A stretch of 21,159 nt of DNA from DASZCR01 sp035942915 (GTDB lineage: Bacteria; Acidobacteriota; Blastocatellia; Pyrinomonadales; Pyrinomonadaceae), in NCBI GenBank assembly GCA_035942915.1, contig DASZCR010000198.1:1-21159 (forward strand). The letters run 5' to 3'. Below are positions 1 to 6,488 of this stretch, piece by piece. How positions within the stretch are numbered: position 1 is the first letter of the stretch; each line of letters starts with the position of its first letter. The position numbers and the translations under genes are program-made. The notes below the pieces were generated by a model. It made no database searches. It saw only the letters and a program-made list of their open reading frames with translations, and had not been told where the DNA came from.

Positions 1-2
1 GT

Positions 3-92
3 CTGGTCATCAGAGAGTTTGAGACGTTGATTGACCACGCCAACAGCCCGCAGGAGAGGCTCGTTTATGCCGACGTGCTGAGACTGAATTGA
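3..92 (+). CDS. C-terminal end of an unidentified upstream gene (partial)
   Basis: An open frame enters from the left edge and reads 29 residues (starting LVIREFETLID, ending VLRLN) before a TGA at 90-92. The other two plus frames close within 30 bases, so this is the only frame that can carry a gene here. The stretch is amphipathic and probably helical. Too little remains to name a product. It lies 87 bp upstream of the first complete gene on the same strand, so it may belong to the same transcription unit. Confidence 0.5.
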   Translation: MVIREFETLIDHANSPQERLVYADVLRLN

Positions 93-179
93 GCCGCACC
101 GACCGACGACGCACGCAACAGGAGACTTCGCAATTGACACGACCCTCGCATCTCTTTCCGTTTTCTAAGGAGCAGAGCC

Positions 180-2858
180 ATGTTGAGCCGCTTGATTGCG
201 CCGATGCGTTCCACAGTGGGCGCGCCCCTCCCGTTTGAAACAGCCCGCGTCACGACCCGCTCAACCGAACTTCAGTTGGCGGGCGGCCAGATTACCCTCA
301 ATGTTTATGACCATCGGTCTGAGTTACAAAGCCTGAACTACAAAGAGTTCTTCCCTGAGAAACTGGGGCTTCCGACAGTCGCCCTCACGCCCGCCGCCGA
401 GACCTTCACGCTCCCGCGAATCGTTGACTTCCCCTTCGAGGACGGCCGCACAAACTTCATCTACCTGAGCGCGCGTCTCCCGCCGAATGCGACCGTTGCG
501 GCACGCGCTCTGTCGTTCGAGGTGGACGTGCGCTTCGGCGAGGAGGTCTTGCTTGGCGGCCTCTGTTACGGCGGCCATCCGTCGCTCCCCTACTACGTCA
601 ACCAGCAGGGCGAGAACAGTTCCAACTTCGGCCTTCCACGTGAGTTGCGCGTCAGATGGAAAGGGCACGACCGTGCGTTTATCGACGACGAGACGGCTAT
701 CACCTATCAGGAGCCGACCTCGCACGGCGGCGTACACTACCTCTGCACCGGCCCCGTCAAGACCGACTGGCTGATTCTCAAGTTCAGCGACTTTCCCAAG
801 TTCATCCGAGTGCTTCAACTCGACGCCGAGGGCAACGTGCAGAAGGTCGAAGAGCGATACGGGCTGCTGATGCCCTATCTCTGCTTCTTCTCTCACCGGG
901 AGGAGACGCGCTTTCGGCCGCGCGTCCCCGCCGGACTGCTGGCGACGCTGCGCCGCCGCAGCGAAGCGACGAGCACAGCCGAGCGGCGTCTGTGCGCCGA
1001 CCTCAACCACGCGTCGGGCAATAGCTTCCTCTCCTTCAGCGGCGCGAGCATCTTCGGCCAGCGGCGTGCTTATCCCCCGCAAGGGACGGAGGAGGTCTTC
1101 TGCTCCGTCCCCGTCCTCCCGCGCGACGCGCTCGACATCTACGTCGAGCAGTTGGAGGAGCAGACGCGTTGCGTCGCGGGCATCCGCATCAAGTTCGCCA
1201 GATTTGAGTTGCCCGGTGTGGCGAAGCGCACGACGGCACGCCTGAGAATCTACGAACTCGACCCGCCCGACGGAGGCTCGCCGCTCAACGCCATGCGACC
1301 GGAGAAGAAAGAGCATAAGAAGTACGCCTTCCTGCTCTACGACGAGCCGGTTGCGCCCGCGCAGGAATCCATCACCTGCAAGTTCGTGCGGCCGTCCGCG
1401 TCGCGCTACTTTGCGCTCGTCCTGACGAATGAGGAGGCGCGCCCTACGCAGTTTGCGATAGAGAATGTCGAGTTCGTTCAATCGGTTCACGTCGCGGTCG
1501 CTCCGCGCGCCAGCCGAAAGCAGACCATCACACAACTGCACTACCGCATCATCGGCGAGCGTCTGGCCGACGACTACGCGCGGCTCGGCGCAGACGGCTT
1601 CTCCTTGAGCGTCGAGCGGCTCGTGGCGGGCGAGCGCAAATTGGTTCTCTTCTCGGCCGCGAGCCTGCTCGACCTGCTGCAATCGGGCGGCGCGCGCCTC
1701 TACGCCAACCAGCGTTACCTCGAAACCACCACCTACGAGGAGCACACCAAGACGCAGCCCGGCAGCTTCGACGAACACTCCTCTCGCGCGTGGACTGACG
1801 GCTGGCGCAGGCACGAGAGCGGCGCGGGCGTCGCAGAAAGCTGGAATCAGTTGGACAGAGCGTGGCAGTCGAGTCATGGCAGCAACCCTTGGAAAGACCG
1901 GCGAGCCGTCACAGACACCCACGACCCGTCGCACGGACACGGCTTCAACACCTTCGCCAACACCGAAACGAGGAACCATTCCGAGGTGATAGGCCACGAG
2001 GCGAAAGACGCTTTGCACAACAACACGAGAATGATTTTCGACAAAATTCTGGACGCCTCCGCACGTCCCCCGCAGCCGGGCGCCATCCCCAGACTATTGG
2101 AAGGAAGCTCCGGCACGGCTCTGAGTTGGGAGAACCTCATCTGGAAGGGGATTCAGTGGCGCACAGCGGACGGCATAGTTGATAGAGAGGCCGCGCGCGT
2201 CGGCGTCATCTCCAACGTGACCATCCCCCCCTCAATCGTCAACTCGGAGCATCTGTCGAAATTCACCAACCAGATATTCAACCTGCTGCAAAACCCCACG
2301 AATCTTCCGCAGGGTCTCTCCGGCGATGAATTCTTCAAGCATTTAACCGAGGCGGGTCACAGACTCCTCAACGGTGCAGCGATGGGCTTCAGCTTCGGCT
2401 TCTCGCTCTACTTCGGCAGTTCGTGCTCCGTGTCGGGGCCGCAGATAATGCCGCACTTCGTCTACAACTCAAGCGCGGGGACGACCGGCAGCATCAACAA
2501 GCAGGCCAGCCTGACCGGCTACTCCTACAGCCAGACGCTCCACAAGGGCTTCGAGCAGACGCGCGTCAGGACTGAGTTCATCGGCGGCGAAGCGACACGC
2601 CACATCACGCGCCGTGAGTTCCGCGACCCGGCCCAGACGGAACGCGCGCGCGGCGTCGAGGTGAAGTGGCAGGACGGTTTTGTTGACATCGTCGCGGGCA
2701 CTATCCCGGTCGGCGTCACGCTCCCGGCAACGGCCAGTCAGTCTTATCGCACGGCGGACGAGATGTTGCTCGTTCGCTTCGGCAAAGGCATCGGCCAGTC
2801 GCTCAAGGTCGATGTCTGGTTCGACGTTTTGGAGGAGGTCGTCAGAGATGATTATTGA
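180..2858 (+). CDS. Large beta-rich protein of unknown function (892 aa)
   Basis: I do not recognise this protein. The start is supported by AAGGAG at 167-172, seven bases before the ATG. There is no signal peptide or membrane segment. Residues about 1-500 alternate short beta strands with polar loops and look like several beta-sandwich modules. Residues about 520-615 form an unusual region rich in His, Trp, Ser, Asn and Asp, including HGHGF near residue 585, which could be a disordered or metal-binding linker. Residues about 615-720 look helical. Residues about 730-780 are rich in Ser, Gly, Tyr and Phe, and a further beta-rich end follows. The last 11 bases overlap the next gene, so the two are probably translated together. 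It could be a structural, surface or effector protein of a secreted particle or toxin system. No catalytic motif is visible. Confidence is high that it is a gene and very low for any function. Confidence 0.85.
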   Translation: MLSRLIAPMRSTVGAPLPFETARVTTRSTELQLAGGQITLNVYDHRSELQSLNYKEFFPEKLGLPTVALTPAAETFTLPRIVDFPFEDGRTNFIYLSARLPPNATVAARALSFEVDVRFGEEVLLGGLCYGGHPSLPYYVNQQGENSSNFGLPRELRVRWKGHDRAFIDDETAITYQEPTSHGGVHYLCTGPVKTDWLILKFSDFPKFIRVLQLDAEGNVQKVEERYGLLMPYLCFFSHREETRFRPRVPAGLLATLRRRSEATSTAERRLCADLNHASGNSFLSFSGASIFGQRRAYPPQGTEEVFCSVPVLPRDALDIYVEQLEEQTRCVAGIRIKFARFELPGVAKRTTARLRIYELDPPDGGSPLNAMRPEKKEHKKYAFLLYDEPVAPAQESITCKFVRPSASRYFALVLTNEEARPTQFAIENVEFVQSVHVAVAPRASRKQTITQLHYRIIGERLADDYARLGADGFSLSVERLVAGERKLVLFSAASLLDLLQSGGARLYANQRYLETTTYEEHTKTQPGSFDEHSSRAWTDGWRRHESGAGVAESWNQLDRAWQSSHGSNPWKDRRAVTDTHDPSHGHGFNTFANTETRNHSEVIGHEAKDALHNNTRMIFDKILDASARPPQPGAIPRLLEGSSGTALSWENLIWKGIQWRTADGIVDREAARVGVISNVTIPPSIVNSEHLSKFTNQIFNLLQNPTNLPQGLSGDEFFKHLTEAGHRLLNGAAMGFSFGFSLYFGSSCSVSGPQIMPHFVYNSSAGTTGSINKQASLTGYSYSQTLHKGFEQTRVRTEFIGGEATRHITRREFRDPAQTERARGVEVKWQDGFVDIVAGTIPVGVTLPATASQSYRTADEMLLVRFGKGIGQSLKVDVWFDVLEEVVRDDY
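2831..2838 (+). promoter_or_regulatory. Strong Shine-Dalgarno inside the preceding gene, fixes the next start
   Basis: GGAGGAGG lies nine bases before the ATG at 2848, inside the last codons of the 892-residue gene. It fixes the start at 2848 rather than at earlier in-frame codons, which would prolong the overlap through 168 bases of Arg/Ser-rich shadow sequence. Confidence 0.7.
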
Positions 2859-3840
2859 CCAGATGACGCTCGCAGGACTCGATGCCTACCTGACGCCCGA
2901 CGGCCGCGAAGTGAATCTTGCGCTGCCGCCGCGCGAGGGGCGCTCGCTCAAAATCGGCGAAGGCATGGTGGTGGACGTGTCGAGCATCTCCGTACAGTTC
3001 GACCACGAGAACATCGTCGAACTGTTCAACCGCCAGCCTCAACCGCTCTTCTCCGTCGGAGTCGTCAAGGAGGTCTTCCCCGGCCTGTTCACAGACCCCT
3101 ACAGTCATCGCGTGCACGGCGTCAACGGCTACGAGGATTTCAATCGCGGTTCGCTCTCCAACCTGCGCGTCATGGATGTCGAGGGCGTCCCGACGCTCGT
3201 CTCTGTGGGAGACGAGCAGGAGTGTCGCTGGCGCTCGGCCGTCTACCGGATGCCGCGCCCGCTCACCTTCGACGCCGCCGCGTGGGAGATGCCGACTTCG
3301 AGGCTCACGCCGACCGAAGGCTTCACTTACGACATGCGCCTCTTTTACTGGATTGCCGGGCAGGACGTTGACCGTCACGGCGCATACAATGCCCCGCTCA
3401 CGCAGAATGCGACGCCGGACGCGGAGCGCACCAAGACCGGCCTCCAAAGCGACGTGAAGAATGTCATTGCCTATCAGTTCGAGTTCAAGGCGCGGGTCAA
3501 ACACGACGCCTTCCTGCGCGAGCGCCACACAGGCCACTTCATGGACAAGTCGCTCGGTCGTCCGCTGCTCACCTCCGTCAACCTCCTTGAGTCGGTCACA
3601 TCGGCTTACACCTACCACTCGCTCCAAGAGGTGCTCGACCAATCGCTCGACTATCAACTGATTGCGCCCGGCGGCGTCAAACCGCGCCGCTTCTGCGCGC
3701 GACTCAACATCGCCGCCACGCTCGTCGAGGGCGAGAGCATCTCGCTCAAGATACACGACGCACAATGCGCGCTGAGCTACGTGGACGCGCACCTCAACGC
3801 GCGCGTCCTGCTCAGACCGCCTTTGATTGATAAGGAGTAA
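2848..3840 (+). CDS. Beta-rich protein of unknown function (330 aa), partner of the 892-aa protein
   Basis: The open frame extends further upstream, but the ATG at 2848 (MIIDQMTLAGLDAY) has a near-perfect Shine-Dalgarno. The frame before it is Ser/Arg-rich shadow sequence of the preceding gene. The product has no signal peptide, membrane span or recognisable catalytic motif. It looks like a mixed alpha/beta or beta-rich soluble domain with many aromatic residues (FNRQPQPLFSVGVV, YDMRLFYWIAG). It starts 11 bases before the stop of the upstream gene, so fixed stoichiometry or direct complex formation with that protein is likely. Its last codons carry the Shine-Dalgarno of the next gene. Family unknown to me; a structural component of the same assembly is the simplest guess. 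Confidence 0.8.
   Translation: MIIDQMTLAGLDAYLTPDGREVNLALPPREGRSLKIGEGMVVDVSSISVQFDHENIVELFNRQPQPLFSVGVVKEVFPGLFTDPYSHRVHGVNGYEDFNRGSLSNLRVMDVEGVPTLVSVGDEQECRWRSAVYRMPRPLTFDAAAWEMPTSRLTPTEGFTYDMRLFYWIAGQDVDRHGAYNAPLTQNATPDAERTKTGLQSDVKNVIAYQFEFKARVKHDAFLRERHTGHFMDKSLGRPLLTSVNLLESVTSAYTYHSLQEVLDQSLDYQLIAPGGVKPRRFCARLNIAATLVEGESISLKIHDAQCALSYVDAHLNARVLLRPPLIDKE
3832..3837 (+). promoter_or_regulatory. Shine-Dalgarno written into the last codons of the 330-aa gene
   Basis: AAGGAG directly abuts the TAA stop at 3838-3840 and sits eight bases before the ATG at 3846. Ribosomes terminating on the upstream gene cover this site, which suggests coupled translation. Confidence 0.6.
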
Positions 3841-3845
3841 CAGAG

Positions 3846-4010
3846 ATGGCCGTACCAGCCGCCGTCGCCGCCGTCGCGGAAGTTATCGGGCAGGTGCTCG
3901 ATACCATCATGAAGTATTACCAAGTGATAGAGGCCATCCGCTCGGCAGGCGACAAGATGCTGGGGCCGGAGGGGCAGACGGTGATGCGTATGCACCATCA
4001 GAAGGAGTGA
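3846..4010 (+). CDS. Small protein of unknown function (54 aa)
   Basis: A 54-codon frame starts at ATG 3846 with an ideally spaced AAGGAG and ends with TGA at 4008-4010. The product begins MAVPAAVAAVAEVIGQVLDT and is a largely hydrophobic N-terminal helix followed by a polar, charged end (EAIRSAGDKMLGPEGQ, MRMHHQKE). It is neither a clear signal peptide nor a clear membrane span, because the helix is interrupted by Glu and Gln and is more likely amphipathic. Its own ribosome-binding site, and the fact that its final codons carry the ribosome-binding site of the next gene, argue that it is real. It could be a small structural, chaperone or adaptor subunit of the operon's complex. No family is recognised. 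Confidence 0.7.
   Translation: MAVPAAVAAVAEVIGQVLDTIMKYYQVIEAIRSAGDKMLGPEGQTVMRMHHQKE
4002..4007 (+). promoter_or_regulatory. Shine-Dalgarno written into the last codons of the 54-aa gene
   Basis: AAGGAG immediately precedes the TGA at 4008-4010 and lies seven bases before the ATG at 4015. This is the same arrangement as at 3832-3837 and supports both the small gene and the start of the next one. Confidence 0.6.
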
Positions 4011-4014
4011 GCCG

Positions 4015-5346
4015 ATGCCTCGTGAGCCGGAAAAGAGCGTGCAAAACAGTCAGGTCTGGCAATTTAAATCCACCAAGCCGGTGCATGTCGTAGGCTCCGG
4101 CGGCGATTACAAGCGTTTTAGCGTCGTCCTGAATAAGCCTCTGCCTCCCGGCCATGAGATACGCCTCCTCTACGCATCCGTCGGTAAACAATACGCCGTT
4201 GTCTGGAGTACTCCGGTGGACACGCGTGCGGGCTACATCAGCGGCGGCAAGCACCTTACCCCCGACGAGTACAAGATTGTGCCGGTCGAGGAGAACGACC
4301 GAGGCGGCTCACAGCGACAACGACAGCGAGAGCCTGCGAGCCAGCACCAGCGCGCCACACACACGCCGCAGAAGTTGCCTGAGACACGCGCCGAACAGGT
4401 CAAAGAGGTTTCCCCCTCGCCAGCCACGCCGCCGCAGCCCGCGCCGGTTGATAAGGAGCAGCCGACGCCACCGACGCCGCAGCCGACACCTGAGCCGACA
4501 CCTGACCCGATTGCTGAGCCGGTCGTCGTCCCTCCCTCCCCACAGTCGCGCGCCACGCAGGAGCAGCCGTCAGCGCCGGGTGGGCGCGAAGCTTCAGAGA
4601 GCACGAGTGGCGGCTTCTTCGGAGGCTGGTCGTCGGCCAGTGAGTTGGCCGACCTGCTCGACAAGAAGATTGACCAACTGAGCCACGCGACCCACGTCAT
4701 TGATAAAGAACTCGACGAGTTCGTCACAGAGCACGACGGGCTTCCGGCCGTGCTCGCTGCGACCGCCGCGCAGACCATCGTTGACCTCGGCCGAGAGAAG
4801 CTCGAAGACCTGAAAAGCAACGTGGACGTTCTGCGCGTGGGTCAGGGCGTAGCGAAGGGCGACGCGGCCGGTATCCTCGAAGACGTGGGTCGCGTCGTCG
4901 TCGCCTTGCCGCTGGCGGGTGTATTCCGCGCCGCAGGCATGACGGCCGCCGCCGCGGCCAAGAAGGTTCTTAAAATCCGTCGGCAACAACTCGCCTTCGT
5001 CCAGCGGGTGGAAAAAATCTACCGCGCGCAGCTTGAGCACGTGATGAAGACCCATCCAAGCATGTCGCCGCAGGACGTGGGAACGGAGGCCGACAGGCTG
5101 ACGAAGGAAATTCTCGCCAAAAAGTATGAGGGGATTCTGGAGCTCTTCTTCGACGAGGAGACGGGAACCACGAAGGGGAAGAAAACCGACCGCATGCACA
5201 ACATAGACATCGTCATCCCACGGCTCTTTCTGGTGATTGAACTTAAAAAATCCCCCGCCGCCGTCAAGAGAATCCAAAAACTCGCACAGCACACCTACTC
5301 CCTGATTTACGACTACACACACGTCACCATTTTCGGCCATCCATGA
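4015..5346 (+). CDS. Modular effector-like protein with candidate PD-(D/E)XK C-terminal nuclease motif (443 aa)
   Basis: The start follows a Shine-Dalgarno at 4002-4007. Visible layout: residues 1-95 a compact beta-rich domain; about 96-200 a low-complexity region with a Pro-rich stretch (PTPPTPQPTPEPTPDP); about 205-325 helical segments, including a hydrophobic patch near 295-320 (VVVALPLAGVFRAAGMTAAA); about 325-395 basic amphipathic helices; C-terminus with D398, E409 and K411 in two adjacent hydrophobic strands (IDIVI, then LFLVIELKK). That D-X10-E-X-K pattern, with upstream helix Glu candidates near 365-376, is what PD-(D/E)XK nucleases show. Head, linker, hydrophobic pre-toxin and C-terminal nuclease is the typical order of polymorphic toxins. 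The nuclease call is inference from a short motif, and such motifs occur by chance. There is no signal peptide, so export, if any, would need a dedicated apparatus. The following gene is a possible partner. Confidence 0.75.
   Translation: MPREPEKSVQNSQVWQFKSTKPVHVVGSGGDYKRFSVVLNKPLPPGHEIRLLYASVGKQYAVVWSTPVDTRAGYISGGKHLTPDEYKIVPVEENDRGGSQRQRQREPASQHQRATHTPQKLPETRAEQVKEVSPSPATPPQPAPVDKEQPTPPTPQPTPEPTPDPIAEPVVVPPSPQSRATQEQPSAPGGREASESTSGGFFGGWSSASELADLLDKKIDQLSHATHVIDKELDEFVTEHDGLPAVLAATAAQTIVDLGREKLEDLKSNVDVLRVGQGVAKGDAAGILEDVGRVVVALPLAGVFRAAGMTAAAAAKKVLKIRRQQLAFVQRVEKIYRAQLEHVMKTHPSMSPQDVGTEADRLTKEILAKKYEGILELFFDEETGTTKGKKTDRMHNIDIVIPRLFLVIELKKSPAAVKRIQKLAQHTYSLIYDYTHVTIFGHP
4459..4512 (+). 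repeat. Short-period repeat coding for the Pro-rich linker
   Basis: Degenerate copies of CCGACGCC / CCGACACCTGAG encode alternating Pro-Thr/Glu/Gln/Asp. The protein segment is an extended, disordered linker between the N-terminal beta domain and the helical part of the 443-residue protein. Tracts of this type change length easily between strains. Confidence 0.6.
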
Positions 5347-5388
5347 TTCGCCGCGCGCCGCCGCGCGCACACGCAGAGGGATACGCTC

Positions 5389-5973
5389 ATGTCTGATAAA
5401 CCCTTCTCCAATCCCGCCAGCGATATCGCCGACGCGGCGACACCCAACAACCCGGTCGCCGATGCTCTGAATCCCGAAAACAATCCGGTCGTAGATGCCT
5501 TAACGCCCGATGGCGAGAACCCTCTCGGCGAGAACCCTGTTGTCGTGCAGGTGACTGAAACGGTGAACACGGTAGTCGGCGTCTTGCAGGAAGTGGTCGG
5601 CGGGACGCTCGACACCATCAAGAAAGAAGCTCTCAGCCAGTTATCAGGAGAGGAGCAAGACGCGCTGCTGAATTTCGTTAACGCGGTAGACGTGCTGAAG
5701 GAGCGCGGCGCGAGTCTGGAAGGTCTGCACGAGCGGTTCATGCGCGAAGTCGTCGGGAAGTCACTGCAAGTGGCGACGCGCGCCGAGAACATGCAACTCG
5801 CCGCGAACCTCTTCGCCGCCACGCGCAGCGCCTACGAAGCCCTCACGTCCGTCTTCACAACGCTCAAAGCTCTGACACAGTTAATCCCTGAGTTGGGAGA
5901 GGTGACCGAACTGTTCCCGGAAGAATTTAAGAATCGAAACCCGCGCTTTCGCCTCTGGGTCGATTCCCTCTGA
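5389..5973 (+). CDS. Helical protein of unknown function with N-terminal NP-type repeats (194 aa)
   Basis: ATG at 5389 is preceded by GAGGG at 5376-5380. Residues 8-50 contain degenerate repeats: NNPVADALNP at 20-29 and NNPVVDALTP at 31-40, with weaker related copies before and after. This region is acidic and probably disordered. From about residue 52 to 175 the sequence is helical (VTETVNTVVGVLQEVV, DTIKKEALSQL, ENMQLAANLFAATRSAYEAL) and ends in an aromatic/basic tail (NRNPRFRLWVDSL). There is no signal peptide, cysteine or catalytic motif. It lies 42 bp after the effector-like gene, the position where an immunity protein or cargo chaperone is often found. That role is only a positional guess. 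The gene is the last of the plus-strand operon and faces the minus-strand thioesterase gene 27 bp away. Confidence 0.75.
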   Translation: MSDKPFSNPASDIADAATPNNPVADALNPENNPVVDALTPDGENPLGENPVVVQVTETVNTVVGVLQEVVGGTLDTIKKEALSQLSGEEQDALLNFVNAVDVLKERGASLEGLHERFMREVVGKSLQVATRAENMQLAANLFAATRSAYEALTSVFTTLKALTQLIPELGEVTELFPEEFKNRNPRFRLWVDSL

Positions 5974-6000
5974 ACGCGTCCGTCGCAGCGGCGCGCGCAG

Positions 6001-6471
6001 CTACCAGCGATGATAGGCGGGATGGCCGGGGCGGACGGCGACGAACGTGCCGCGACAGGTCGCGCAGGTCTTTCCGGCGGCGACGAGTTTGGCCTCGACG
6101 ACGGCGCGGTCGGCCGTCGATTCGACGACCGTAGCCGACAGTTGGAGGTCGCCGCTGCCGGTCGGCGTCGGTCGCAGCAGTTTGATGGAGTAGTCGGCCG
6201 TGACGGTGCAGGGCGGATGGTCGGCTCCGGCTTCTCGCATCAGGTGATAGGCCGCCGCCCAGTTGGAATGGCAATCGAGAAGCGCGCCGACGATGCCGCC
6301 GTTGAGCATGCCGGGAAAAGCTTCGTAGCGCGGCTCCGGCGTCCAGACGCCGACCACTTCGCCGTCTTCTCCGACGAAGCTGCGAACGTGCAAGCCCGAC
6401 TCGTTGGCCGGGCCGCACCCGAAGCAGGCCGAGTGCGGGGCGTAGCGTTCCTGTAGACTCAATTCAGACAT
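6001..6471 (-). CDS. PaaI-type hotdog-fold thioesterase (156 aa)
   Basis: The product resembles the PaaI / 4HBT family of hotdog thioesterases, which hydrolyse acyl-CoA or aryl-CoA thioesters in the cytoplasm. The N-terminal CFGCGPANESGL motif is the characteristic cysteine/glycine signature of one PaaI subgroup. The segment FPGMLNGGIVGALLDCHSNWA corresponds to the active-site helix region, with an Asn-Gly-Gly turn where many relatives have His-Gly-Gly. Length is normal for the family. I chose the ATG at 6471, just before the conserved region. A TTG at 6492 in the same frame would add seven residues but lacks a Shine-Dalgarno and overlaps the upstream stop. The gene starts 17 bases after the stop of the DUF3352-like gene and is probably cotranscribed with it. 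The natural substrate cannot be read from the sequence. Confidence 0.9.
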   Translation of the reverse strand: MSELSLQERYAPHSACFGCGPANESGLHVRSFVGEDGEVVGVWTPEPRYEAFPGMLNGGIVGALLDCHSNWAAAYHLMREAGADHPPCTVTADYSIKLLRPTPTGSGDLQLSATVVESTADRAVVEAKLVAAGKTCATCRGTFVAVRPGHPAYHRW

Positions 6472-6488
6472 GCAGTTTAACTCGCTGC

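Noticed and set aside
134..139. Perfect TTGACA upstream of the 892-aa gene
   Set aside because: No acceptable -10 hexamer lies 15-19 bases downstream, and transcription would begin almost on the Shine-Dalgarno. Noted only as a possible -35 of an unusual promoter.
324..2018. Minus-strand open frame (564 codons) opposite the 892-aa gene
   Set aside because: Composition is typical of an antisense shadow (Arg, Val, Leu, Ala, Gly runs). It has no recognisable motif and a better-supported gene lies on the other strand.
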